From Thioclava sediminum (GTDB lineage Bacteria; Pseudomonadota; Alphaproteobacteria; Rhodobacterales; Rhodobacteraceae), in NCBI RefSeq assembly GCF_002020355.1, contig NZ_MPZV01000001.1, positions 806,001-870,000 on the forward strand: DNA of 64,000 nt, given 5' to 3'. The position numbers and the translations under genes were made by a program. Shown in pieces: positions 7,920 to 15,924 of this stretch; position 1 is the first letter of the stretch, and the number at the start of each line of letters is the position of its first letter. The notes beneath the pieces are model-generated. The model ran no database searches. It worked only from the letters and a program-made list of their open reading frames with translations, and had not been told where the DNA came from.

Positions 7920-8423
7920 ATGGCACTGAGCGAAGACTATCTGTACGCCGAAGAACTCCACCCGATCGACATCGTCGAGACGCTGGCCGAAGCCCATGAA
8001 TGGGAATTCGACCGGGTCACCGATGACCAGATCGCAATGGCAGTCGAGGGTCAGTGGCGGACCTACTCGATCACCCTCGCCTGGTCGCCGATGGACGAAA
8101 CCCTGCGGCTGATCTGCACCTTCGAGATGGACCCGCCGCCGGCCCGCGAGGGCGCGCTTTACGAGCTTCTCAACCGCATCAACGACCGGGTCTGGACCGG
8201 CGCCTTCACCTTCTGGCCCGATCAGCGGCTGATGGTCTGGCGGCATGGGCTGGTGCTCTCGGGCGGGCAGCTGCCCGGGCCGGAGCAGATCGACCGGCTG
8301 ATCGGCGCGGCTGTCGTGTCCTCCGAGCGGTTCTACCCGGCCTTCCAGCTGGCGACCTGGGGCGAGCGCGATCCCGAAGACGCGATGCAGGTGGCCATTG
8401 CGGAGGCCTACGGGCGCGCCTAA
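7920..8423 (+). CDS. YbjN domain protein
   Basis: A 167-residue soluble protein of the YbjN / type III secretion chaperone-like fold: an N-terminal acidic segment, a beta-rich centre (YSITLAWSPMDETLRLICTF), the typical LLNRINDRVWTGAFTFWPDQ block and a C-terminal amphipathic region. The start is preceded by AGGGGGA. It is 27 bp upstream of proC and probably co-transcribed; the same pairing is frequent in alphaproteobacteria. In E. coli YbjN affects stress tolerance and motility, but the mechanism is unclear. Confidence 0.8.
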   Translation: MALSEDYLYAEELHPIDIVETLAEAHEWEFDRVTDDQIAMAVEGQWRTYSITLAWSPMDETLRLICTFEMDPPPAREGALYELLNRINDRVWTGAFTFWPDQRLMVWRHGLVLSGGQLPGPEQIDRLIGAAVVSSERFYPAFQLATWGERDPEDAMQVAIAEAYGRA

Positions 8424-8450
8424 TCTCCCCCCGAACCAAAAGGGGGAAGT

Positions 8451-9263
8451 ATGAGCTTTGACAAGATTTCCGACCGCGGCCTCGTCATTCTGGGCTGCGG
8501 ACGCATGGGCGGCGCGATCCTTCAGGGGCTGTTGAAGGGCGGCCTGCCCGCAGCCTCGGTCTGGGTGGTCGATCCGAATCCATCCGATTGGCTGAAAGAG
8601 TCCGGCGTGAATCTCAACGCCGATCTGCCCGAGAATCCGGCTGTCGTTCTGGTCGCGGTGAAGCCGCAGATGATGGCCGATGCGCTGCCGCAACTCTCGG
8701 CCATGGCCGAGGGCGATACGCTGTTTGTGACCGTAGCCGCCGGGATCACCATCGAGGGCTACGAGAAGATGCTGGGCAAGCAGGCGCGACTGGTGCGCGC
8801 GATGCCCAACACGCCTGCGGCGATCGGCCGTGGCGTGACCGCGATCGTCGGCAATCCGAACGCGACCGGCGACGATCTGGACACCGCGGATGCGCTGATG
8901 ACCGGCGTGGGGCAGGTCGTGCGGCTCGACGATGAGGAACAGATGAACGCCGTGATCGGCGTCTCCGGCTCGGGCCCGGCTTACGTCTTCCACCTGATCG
9001 AGGTGATGGCGGCCGCGGGCGAGGCCGAGGGGCTCGACCCCGATCTGGCGCTGCGGCTCGCCAAGGCGACCGTGGGTGGCGCGGGGCAACTGGCCGAGGA
9101 TAGCGACGAGACGCCCTCAAAGCTGCGCGAGAACGTGACCTCTCCCGGCGGGACGACGGCGGCGGCGCTGGAGGTTCTGATGGACCCCGAGACCGGCATG
9201 CCACCCCTGATGCGCAAAGCGGTCGCCGCGAATATCGCGCGCAACCGGGAGCTTGGGAAATGA
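8451..9263 (+). CDS. proC: pyrroline-5-carboxylate reductase
   Basis: A 270-residue cytosolic enzyme that reduces 1-pyrroline-5-carboxylate to proline with NAD(P)H, the last step of proline synthesis. The N-terminal Rossmann motif is ILGCGRMGGAIL (from about residue 13), followed by VAVKPQ, the ARLVRAMPNTPA signature, and the C-terminal dimerisation domain with GSGPAYVFHLIEVM and the P5CR signature region ending LRENVTSPGGTTAAAL. Length is normal for the family. The stop overlaps the csaA start (ATGA at 9260-9263). Confidence 0.95.
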   Translation: MSFDKISDRGLVILGCGRMGGAILQGLLKGGLPAASVWVVDPNPSDWLKESGVNLNADLPENPAVVLVAVKPQMMADALPQLSAMAEGDTLFVTVAAGITIEGYEKMLGKQARLVRAMPNTPAAIGRGVTAIVGNPNATGDDLDTADALMTGVGQVVRLDDEEQMNAVIGVSGSGPAYVFHLIEVMAAAGEAEGLDPDLALRLAKATVGGAGQLAEDSDETPSKLRENVTSPGGTTAAALEVLMDPETGMPPLMRKAVAANIARNRELGK

Positions 9264-9595
9264 CCATCTCCTTCGACGACTTCATGAAGGTCGACATTCG
9301 CTGTGGGCGGATCACGCAGGCCGAGCCCTTCCCCGAGGCGCGCAAGCCCGCGATCAAGCTCTGGGTCGATTACGGCCCGGAGATCGGCGTGAAGAAAAGT
9401 TCCGCCCAGATCACGGTGCATTACGCTCCCGAGGAGCTGGTCGGCAAGCTGGTCTTCGGCGTGGTCAACTTCCCGCCGCGCCAGATCGGGCCATTCATGT
9501 CCGAGGCGCTCGTGCTGGGCGTGCCGGACGCGGCTGGCGAGGTCGTGCTGCTGACGCCCGACAAGGACGTGCCGATCGGCGGGAGGATGTTCTGA
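9260..9595 (+). CDS. csaA: CsaA-like tRNA-binding protein
   Basis: A 111-residue OB-fold protein of the tRNA-binding domain family: FMKVDIRCGRITQAEPFPEA at the N-terminus, the AITVHY-like central strand, and VFGVVNFPPRQIGPFMSEALVLG at the C-terminus, as in CsaA. CsaA has been described as a secretion chaperone and as a structure-specific tRNA binder; its role in this group is not known. It overlaps proC by four bases and the next gene by one base (TGATG), so it belongs to the same transcript. Confidence 0.85.
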   Translation: MTISFDDFMKVDIRCGRITQAEPFPEARKPAIKLWVDYGPEIGVKKSSAQITVHYAPEELVGKLVFGVVNFPPRQIGPFMSEALVLGVPDAAGEVVLLTPDKDVPIGGRMF

Positions 9596-10542
9596 TGAAG
9601 CTCCTCGTGACCCGCAAGCTGACCGACGAGGTCGAGGCCCGCGTGGCGAAAGAATTCGACGTGACCTTCCGCAACGGGGCCGCGCCGATGACCGAAGATG
9701 AGACGCGCGCGGCGCTGGCCGAGTATGACGCGCTTCTGGTCACGCTTGGCGACAAAGTGACGGCGGCGGCCTTCGAGGGCAGCCCGCGCGCGAAGATCGT
9801 TGCCAACTTCGGGGTGGGTTATAACCATATCGACGTGGGCGCCGCCGAGGCGAAAGGCATCACGGTGACCAACACGCCGGGCGCCGTGACCGATGCCACC
9901 GCCGACATCGCCATGATGCTGATCCTGATGAGCGCACGACGTGCCTCGGCGGGCGAGCGCTTCGTGCGGCGCGGCGAGTGGACCGGCTGGACGCCGACGC
10001 AATTCCTTGGCCAGCATGTCTCGGGCAAGAAAGTCGGCATCATCGGTCTGGGCCGCATCGGCACGGCGATTGCGAAACGCTGCCATTTCGGCTTCGGTAT
10101 GGAGGTGGCTTACACCAAGCGCACCCCCGTCGATCCGGGCTTCCCGGCCACGCATCTTAGCCAGGACGAGCTGCTCGCCAGTTCCGATTTCGTCGTGATC
10201 GCGGTACCCGCCAGCCCCGCCACGCATCATCTGATCGGCGCGGCGGAGATCGCGAAGATGCAGCCGCATGCGCATCTGATCAACATCGCGCGCGGCGATA
10301 TCGTCGACGAGGCGGCGCTGGTGGCGGCGATGCAGGGCAATGCGATCGCGGGCGCGGGCCTCGACGTCTATGAGCGCGAGCCTTATGTGCCGGAAGCCCT
10401 GCGCGCGCTGGATAACGTCACGTTGCTTCCGCATCTGGGCACCGCCGCTCTTGAGGTGCGTGACGACATGGGCCACATGGCGGTCGACAATCTCATCGCC
10501 TTTCGTGACGGCAACACGCCGCCCAATCGCGTGTCGTCTTGA
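9595..10542 (+). CDS. D-isomer-specific 2-hydroxyacid dehydrogenase (glyoxylate/hydroxypyruvate reductase type)
   Basis: A 315-residue NAD(P)-dependent dehydrogenase. The start is the ATG at 9595, overlapping the csaA stop (TGATG); the frame is open further upstream but that part is shadow. Visible are the catalytic-domain segment NFGVGYNHIDVGAA, the nucleotide-binding GLGRIGTAIAKR, LINIARGDIVDE with the substrate-binding Arg, LDVYEREP with the catalytic Glu, and the catalytic His in LLPHLGTA. This set fits GhrB/D-glycerate dehydrogenase-type enzymes reducing glyoxylate or hydroxypyruvate; a hydroxypyruvate isomerase gene (hyi) lies 11 kb away. Exact substrate is not readable from sequence. 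Confidence 0.88.
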   Translation: MKLLVTRKLTDEVEARVAKEFDVTFRNGAAPMTEDETRAALAEYDALLVTLGDKVTAAAFEGSPRAKIVANFGVGYNHIDVGAAEAKGITVTNTPGAVTDATADIAMMLILMSARRASAGERFVRRGEWTGWTPTQFLGQHVSGKKVGIIGLGRIGTAIAKRCHFGFGMEVAYTKRTPVDPGFPATHLSQDELLASSDFVVIAVPASPATHHLIGAAEIAKMQPHAHLINIARGDIVDEAALVAAMQGNAIAGAGLDVYEREPYVPEALRALDNVTLLPHLGTAALEVRDDMGHMAVDNLIAFRDGNTPPNRVSS

Positions 10543-10549
10543 CCTTTCA

Positions 10550-10579
10550 CCTCCTTGGCGGGAGGCTCTGCCAAGGAGG
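10550..10579 (+). promoter_or_regulatory. perfect 10-bp hairpin enclosing the ribosome binding site of the FabH2-like gene
   Basis: CCTCCTTGGC (10550-10559) and GCCAAGGAGG (10570-10579) are exact reverse complements around a 10-base loop. The right arm contains the AGGAGG Shine-Dalgarno of the gene starting at 10585. There is no T-run, so it is not a normal terminator; folding would block ribosome access. Confidence 0.75.
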
Positions 10580-10584
10580 ATCCG

Positions 10585-11703
10585 ATGCATCAAGCCGTCA
10601 TTACCGGGACCGGGGTCTATACGCCGGAACACGTCATCACGAATGCCGAACTGGTCGAAGCATTCAACGCCTATGCCGATCTGTTCAATACCGAGAACGC
10701 CGAGGCCATCGCCGCGGGCGAGATCGAGGCCAAGCCGCATAGCTCGGTCGAGTTCATACTTAAAGCCTCCGGGATCGAGCAGCGCTATGTGATGGACAAG
10801 GAAGGCGTGCTGGACCCCACGCGCATGTATCCGCGCCTGCGCCAGCGCTCGGACGAAGAGCCGGGCATCATGGCGGAAATCGCGCTCGATGCCTGCAACA
10901 AGGCGCTGGCGCAGGCCGGGCGTAAAGGCGAGGACATAGACCTCGTGATCTGCGCGGCCTCGAATATGGAGCGCGCCTACCCGGCCGTCGCGATCGAAAT
11001 CCAGAAGCTTCTCGGCGCGGGCGGGTTCGCTTTCGATATGAACGTCGCCTGTTCCTCGGCCACTTTCGGCATTCAGGCCGCCGCCGACATGATCCGCACG
11101 GGCTCCGTGCGGCGCGCGCTGGTCGTGAACCCCGAGATCACCTCGGGCCACCTCGAATGGCGCGACCGCGACTGCCATTTCATCTTCGGCGATGTGGCCA
11201 CCGCGACCCTGATCGAACGGCGCGAGGATGCGCCGCATGGCTTCCTGATCCGCTCCACCCGCTGCGCGACGGAGTTTTCCAACAACATCCGCAATAACAA
11301 TGGCTTCCTGCGCCGCACCCGACCCGATGGCGTGGCCGACCGCCGCGACATGCAGTTCATGCAGGAGGGGCGGAAGGTCTTCAAGGAAGTGATGCCGATG
11401 GTGGCGCAGCACATCCTCGGCCATCTCGCCGATGCGGAGGTGAAACCCGAGGAACTGCACCGTCTCTGGCTGCATCAGGCCAACAAGACGATGAACGATT
11501 TCGTCGGCAAGAAGGTGCTCGGTCGCGATCCCGAGCCGGGCGAGCAGCCCAACATCCTGCAGGATTACGCCAACACGTCGTCTGCCGGGTCGATCATCGC
11601 GTTTTCGAAATATTCCGACGATTTCAAACCGGGCGAGATCGGGCTGATCTGTTCCTTCGGGGCGGGCTATTCGGTGGGCTCGGTCGTTCTCGAGAAGATC
11701 TAA
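10585..11703 (+). CDS. 3-oxoacyl-ACP synthase III family protein, long FabH2-like form
   Basis: A 372-residue thiolase-fold condensing enzyme, longer than the usual 320-residue FabH and similar in length to Pseudomonas FabH2. The active-site Cys is in MNVACSSATFGIQ, the His in LWLHQANKTMND, and the Asn in YANTSSAGSI, so the Cys-His-Asn triad of acyl-CoA-primed KASIII enzymes is complete. The extra length sits near residues 30-90 (ADLFNTENAEAIAAGEIEAK) and in the region after RCATEFSNNIRNN. The ATG at 10585 follows AAGGAGGATCCG, which is buried in a perfect hairpin. It probably elongates a fatty acid or secondary-metabolite primer; the acyl specificity is unknown. It converges on tdk. Confidence 0.85.
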   Translation: MHQAVITGTGVYTPEHVITNAELVEAFNAYADLFNTENAEAIAAGEIEAKPHSSVEFILKASGIEQRYVMDKEGVLDPTRMYPRLRQRSDEEPGIMAEIALDACNKALAQAGRKGEDIDLVICAASNMERAYPAVAIEIQKLLGAGGFAFDMNVACSSATFGIQAAADMIRTGSVRRALVVNPEITSGHLEWRDRDCHFIFGDVATATLIERREDAPHGFLIRSTRCATEFSNNIRNNNGFLRRTRPDGVADRRDMQFMQEGRKVFKEVMPMVAQHILGHLADAEVKPEELHRLWLHQANKTMNDFVGKKVLGRDPEPGEQPNILQDYANTSSAGSIIAFSKYSDDFKPGEIGLICSFGAGYSVGSVVLEKI

Positions 11704-11706
11704 GGC

Positions 11707-12288
11707 TTACGCTTCGCCCATCGCTTCGCGCCAATGGCGGCGGCACAGGCTGACATAGGTCTCATTGCCGCCGATCTGCACCTGATCGCCATCGCGCAGC
11801 GCTTGGCCGTGGGGGCCCATCCGCACCACCATGGTGGCCTTCTTGCCGCAATGGCAGATCGTGCGGACTTCGCGCATCTCGTCGGCCAGCGCCAGCAGTG
11901 CCGCCGAGCCGGGGAACAGCTTGCCCTGAAAATCCACCCGCAGCCCGTAGCACATCACCGGCACGCGCAGATCATCCACCGCGCGGGCGATCTGCCAGAC
12001 CTGCGTCTCGGTCAGGAACTGCGCCTCGTCCACGAAGATGCAGGCGCAGGGGCCGTCCGCCAAGCGCTTCTCGATAAGCGCGAACATGTCCGTCTCTTCG
12101 GAGAAACAGGCCGCCTCAGCACCGATGCCGATCCGGCTCGCGATGCGCCCGTCGCCCGCACGATTGTCGAGCCGCGCGGTCACGAGGAAGGTCTCCATCC
12201 CGCGTTCGATATAGTTGTGGGAGGCTTGCAAGAGGATCGTGCTCTTGCCCGCGTTCATCGTGGAATAATGGAAGTAGAGCTTGGCCAT
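11707..12288 (-). CDS. tdk: thymidine kinase
   Basis: A 193-residue type II thymidine kinase (ATP + thymidine to dTMP, nucleoside salvage). The P-loop is STMNAGKST, the Walker B-like stretch ACIFVDEAQFL carries the catalytic Glu, and a zinc site is formed by CHCGKK with CRRH near the C-terminus; GGNETYVSLCRRH is the lasso/substrate-binding signature. Two in-frame ATGs (12297 and 12288) are possible; neither has a clear ribosome binding site. I chose 12288 because MAKLYFHYSTMN matches the usual family N-terminus. Confidence 0.93.
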   Translation of the reverse strand: MAKLYFHYSTMNAGKSTILLQASHNYIERGMETFLVTARLDNRAGDGRIASRIGIGAEAACFSEETDMFALIEKRLADGPCACIFVDEAQFLTETQVWQIARAVDDLRVPVMCYGLRVDFQGKLFPGSAALLALADEMREVRTICHCGKKATMVVRMGPHGQALRDGDQVQIGGNETYVSLCRRHWREAMGEA

Positions 12289-12339
12289 GGCCTGCAATAG
12301 CCCGCGGCTTTCAGGGGAGCAAGACTGCCCACGCGACGC

Positions 12340-12789
12340 TCAGGGACGGTCGGCGCTGTCCATCCAGATCGTGACCGGTCCGTCATTCAGAAGCGCCACT
12401 TTCATATCCGCACCGAACGCGCCGGTCTGAACCGGCAGGCCCAGAGATTCGAGGTGACGGGCGAAATGCTGATACAGCCGGTCGCCCTCTTCGGGCGGGG
12501 CGGCTGCAGAGAAACCGGGGCGGTTGCCGCGCGAGGTGTCGGCGGCCAGCGTGAACTGGCTGACCACCAGACAGGCGCCGCCAATGTCACCCACCGCGCG
12601 GTTCATCTTGCCCGCCTCATCCTTGAAGATGCGCAGTTTCGAAACGCGCTCGGCCAGCTTCTCGGCGACCTTTTCGTCATCGCCCTGCATCGCGCAGCAA
12701 AGGATCAGGAGGCCCGATCCGATCTCGGAGATGCGCGTGCCGTCGGCGGTGACCGAGGCCTCGGAGACCCGCTGGATCAGCGCCCTCAT
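12340..12789 (-). CDS. dtd: D-aminoacyl-tRNA deacylase
   Basis: A 149-residue enzyme that hydrolyses D-aminoacyl-tRNAs (and Gly-tRNA-Ala), a translation proofreading step. It begins [13 protein letters not shown] and contains the catalytic [18 protein letters not shown] block and the invariant Gly-Pro motif near the end ([13 protein letters not shown]). Length is typical. The start overlaps the stop of the upstream sugar kinase gene (ATGA at 12786-12789), so the two are coupled. Confidence 0.95.
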   Translation of the reverse strand: MRALIQRVSEASVTADGTRISEIGSGLLILCCAMQGDDEKVAEKLAERVSKLRIFKDEAGKMNRAVGDIGGACLVVSQFTLAADTSRGNRPGFSAAAPPEEGDRLYQHFARHLESLGLPVQTGAFGADMKVALLNDGPVTIWMDSADRP

Positions 12790-13709
12790 GCCAGTTCGTC
12801 CGCCCAGGGCGGGTTGGCCCCTGCCCGGCTGACGACCACCGCAGCGGCGGCCACGCCCAGTTTCAGGCAGTCCGAGATAAGCCCTTCCTCGGCGCGAGCG
12901 AGCGCGCCTTTGTCGAGCGCCTCGGCGCGGTCCAGCGCGGCCAGAACGCCCGCGTTGAACGTATCGCCTGCGCCGACCGTGTCGATGACCTCGACCTTGC
13001 GCGCGGGCACGAAGACCTCGCAGTGCTTCGAGAAGCCATGCGCGCCGGTTGCGCCTTCGGTGACGAAGACCAGCTTCGGCCCTTTCGCCAGCAGCCCGCG
13101 CGCCAGATCGGCGATGGTGCCCGGCCCTTCGATCCAGCGCAGATCCTCGTCCGAGACCTTCACGATATCGGCGACAGTGAACATCCGTTCCAGCCGCGCG
13201 CGATAGGCCGCCTCGTCGCCGATGAACCCGGGGCGGATATTCGGGTCGATCATAGTCACGCGGCTCTCGGCCTCGCGCAGCATCAGCGCCTCATAGGCCG
13301 CGCCGCAGGGCTCGACCGGCAGGGAGATGCCGCCGAAGAACATGGCCTTCACCTCTGCCGGGATCGCGGGCATGTCCTCGATCTTCAGCATCCGGCCAGC
13401 CGTATTCTCGTCGTAGAAAGCGTAGCTCGCATGGCCATCGGTCAGCGTCACGAAGGCGAGCGTCGTCGGCCGGTCCGAGCGCACGGAGAGTCCCGCATCC
13501 ACCCCGCTATCGGACAGCGAGTGGATCAGCATCTTGCCGAACAGGTCTTCGGACAGGCCCGACAGGAACCCCGAACTCGCACCGAGCCGCCCCAGCGCAA
13601 TCGCAGTGTTGAACACCGCGCCGCCCGGATAGGGCGCAAAGGCCGCCTCGCCTTGCGCGCTTTCGCGCGGGAGCATGTCGATCAGGGCTTCGCCACAACT
13701 CAGGATCAT
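12786..13709 (-). CDS. PfkB-family carbohydrate kinase, fructokinase-like
   Basis: A 307-residue ribokinase-fold sugar kinase. The start [14 protein letters not shown] is chosen because GGAGG precedes the ATG at 13709; an in-frame ATG at 13817 would run into non-coding sequence. PfkB signatures are present: [17 protein letters not shown] at the N-terminus and [17 protein letters not shown] with the anion hole and catalytic Asp at the C-terminus. The closest general pattern is bacterial fructokinase (fructose to fructose-6-phosphate), but 2-keto-3-deoxygluconate or other ketose kinases are possible. There is no transporter beside it. Confidence 0.85.
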   Translation of the reverse strand: MILSCGEALIDMLPRESAQGEAAFAPYPGGAVFNTAIALGRLGASSGFLSGLSEDLFGKMLIHSLSDSGVDAGLSVRSDRPTTLAFVTLTDGHASYAFYDENTAGRMLKIEDMPAIPAEVKAMFFGGISLPVEPCGAAYEALMLREAESRVTMIDPNIRPGFIGDEAAYRARLERMFTVADIVKVSDEDLRWIEGPGTIADLARGLLAKGPKLVFVTEGATGAHGFSKHCEVFVPARKVEVIDTVGAGDTFNAGVLAALDRAEALDKGALARAEEGLISDCLKLGVAAAAVVVSRAGANPPWADELA

Positions 13710-13782
13710 CGGGGGCCTCCTCATTCCGATACCGCTAACACCTGCTACACGCGAAGCGGTGTCCGGGCAATCCCCGCAGGGA

Positions 13783-15924
13783 TCACGCTGCGGTCGGCCC
13801 GCCCTTATCGCCGCCACTGCCGCGCCGGTTGCGCCCTTCGATGAGCCACGCGCCCACGGTCAGCAGGGCCGCCAGGATTAGCCAGGCCCAGGCAGGCAGC
13901 AGCGGCTGCACCCGGATGTCGGTGGTGGCGGTCGCGCCGCGCGGCGTGATGCCGATCCAGCCGCGCCCCGATGTCGGGCGGCCCGCGCGCACTTCGCGGA
14001 TGGTGGGCACCCCGTCCTCGAGCCTTGTCACGCCGCCATTCGACGCCTCGACCACGGCAGAGAGAGGATCGCCGCTGGCGATCGTCTGCTCGAACTCGCG
14101 CGGGCTTGCCGGTCCCATCGCCACGACACGTTCGAGATCGCCGTCCTTGAGGCGGTAGAGCCCCGCCTCGGGCGCGGTCCAGCGCGCGGTGAAGCGGCCC
14201 GGCGCGGTCTCGGTCAACGGCACCTCTTGGGTCGAGCCATCGGGTAGCGTCACGGTCACCGGCGGCGCGGTGTCTTCCATCGTACGGCGGATGATCCGCA
14301 TCGAGAGCGCGCCGGGATCGATCTCGGCATAGAGCGCCTCTTCTTCCAGCTCGGGCTCTTTCATCTCCCAATGCGCGATCCGGCGCAGCAATTCGAGTTG
14401 CGGCCCGCCGCCGTCATAGCCGCGATCCCAGAGCCATGCCTGATCCGAGGCCAGCAGCGCCACGCGCCCCTCGCCTTCGCGCGAGAGCACCAGAAGCGGC
14501 TTGCCCTCGGCGCCGGACATCACGACCTCGCCGGTGGGGTTCGTCAGTTCGATCTGGCGCAGCCAGTGGCCCCAATGCGGGCCGTCTTTCTCGGCGGTCG
14601 TATCCTGCTCGCCCTCGGGCGCGGGCGCCCCTTCCAGCCCGGCTGTCACCGGATGGCGCAGGCCCAGATCGGTCGGACGCGGCAGGAAGCTTTCCGACAT
14701 CACACGACCCGTGGGGCGCGCGGGCATGATGTCGCCAAGGCTGGTCTGATAGAGGCTCTCGACGGTCGCGAATTCCGGACCGGCGGCCACGAGGATCGCG
14801 CCCCCGCGCTCGACGTAATCCTTGATATTGTCGAAATACGCGGACGGCAGAATGCCCCGCGCGCCGTAGCGGTCGAAAATGATCAGGTCGAACTCGTCGA
14901 TCTTGTCGACGAACAGTTCCTGCGTCGGGAAGGCGATGAGCGACAGTTCCGTCACCGGCACACCGTCTTGCTTTTCGGGCGGGCGCAGGATTGTGAAATG
15001 CACGAGGTCCACGCCTGCGTCCGATTTCAAAAGGTTGCGCCATGTCCGCTCGCCCGCATGGGGCTGGCCGGAGACCAAGAGCACCCGCAGCCGGTCGCGC
15101 ACGCCGTTGATCTGCACGGTGGCGACGTTGTTGCGATCGGTCAGCTCGCCATCGGTCGGCGAGAGCGTGAACTGCACCACGTTCTGCCCCCCATGGGTCA
15201 GCGTCAGCGGCAGTTCCAGATCGCGGTCGGTGCGCACCGTGTAGCTTTTCGGATCCTTGCCATCGATCGAGATGGTCAGATCGGCAGTGCCACCCGCGCT
15301 TGCGGGCACGTTGCCCATATCCTCGACCTTGAGGCGGATATCGGTCTCCTCGCCGATGATCCCGAAGGACGGCGCGGTCTCGATCAGGATACGCCGATCC
15401 CAGTCGCTGCGCTTGCCGGTCAGCAGCACCTGCAGCGGCGCGGGCAGATCGGGGGCAAGCTGCGCGTCATGCGCCTGCCCGTCGGTGACCATTAGCGCGC
15501 CTGCGACGCGAGCGCGCGGCTCGGCAGCCAGCGCCTCGGCCAGGGTCGAGCCCAGTTCGGTGCCCGCATTGTCGGCTCCGTCCGGAACGGTGATCCGGCG
15601 CGTCTCGACATTGGGCATCGCGTCGAGCTGCGCCTGCAGACGAGTCAGGGCGGTATCGGTCTGCGCGACACGATCCGAGAGTTTCTGCGACGAGGAGCGG
15701 TCGTCGATCAGCAGCACGATATTGGACAGCGGCGCGGTCTGTTCGCGCTGCAACGAAGGCTGCGCGATCGCCGCCAGCAGCACCAGCGCCGCCAGCGCCC
15801 GCAGCGCCCAGCCTTTCAGCCCGCGCCACAGCGCAAGCGCCAGCAGCACGACCGCCACCACGCCTGCGCCCGCGATCACAGGCCACGGCAGAAGCGGTGC
15901 GAAGATGATCGACATCCCGTTCAT
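13783..15924 (-). CDS. large membrane protein of the MoxR operon (glutamine amidotransferase-like)
   Basis: A 713-residue protein with two N-terminal hydrophobic segments (about 12-32 and 40-58), a long periplasmic region and a C-terminal transmembrane helix (LLPAWAWLILAALLTVGAWLIEG). The part after the second helix resembles a von Willebrand A-like fold (NIVLLIDDRSSS, AGALMVTDGQAHDA). A class I amidotransferase-like fold follows (FDLIIFDRYGARGILPSAYFDNI, GGAILVAAGPEF), but the catalytic Cys/His dyad is not evident. It is the last gene of moxR-DUF58-DUF4159-this, with ATGA overlap to the previous one. Such operons are thought to assist maturation of protein complexes at the membrane; the client is unknown. 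Confidence 0.75.
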   Translation of the reverse strand: MNGMSIIFAPLLPWPVIAGAGVVAVVLLALALWRGLKGWALRALAALVLLAAIAQPSLQREQTAPLSNIVLLIDDRSSSQKLSDRVAQTDTALTRLQAQLDAMPNVETRRITVPDGADNAGTELGSTLAEALAAEPRARVAGALMVTDGQAHDAQLAPDLPAPLQVLLTGKRSDWDRRILIETAPSFGIIGEETDIRLKVEDMGNVPASAGGTADLTISIDGKDPKSYTVRTDRDLELPLTLTHGGQNVVQFTLSPTDGELTDRNNVATVQINGVRDRLRVLLVSGQPHAGERTWRNLLKSDAGVDLVHFTILRPPEKQDGVPVTELSLIAFPTQELFVDKIDEFDLIIFDRYGARGILPSAYFDNIKDYVERGGAILVAAGPEFATVESLYQTSLGDIMPARPTGRVMSESFLPRPTDLGLRHPVTAGLEGAPAPEGEQDTTAEKDGPHWGHWLRQIELTNPTGEVVMSGAEGKPLLVLSREGEGRVALLASDQAWLWDRGYDGGGPQLELLRRIAHWEMKEPELEEEALYAEIDPGALSMRIIRRTMEDTAPPVTVTLPDGSTQEVPLTETAPGRFTARWTAPEAGLYRLKDGDLERVVAMGPASPREFEQTIASGDPLSAVVEASNGGVTRLEDGVPTIREVRAGRPTSGRGWIGITPRGATATTDIRVQPLLPAWAWLILAALLTVGAWLIEGRNRRGSGGDKGGPTAA

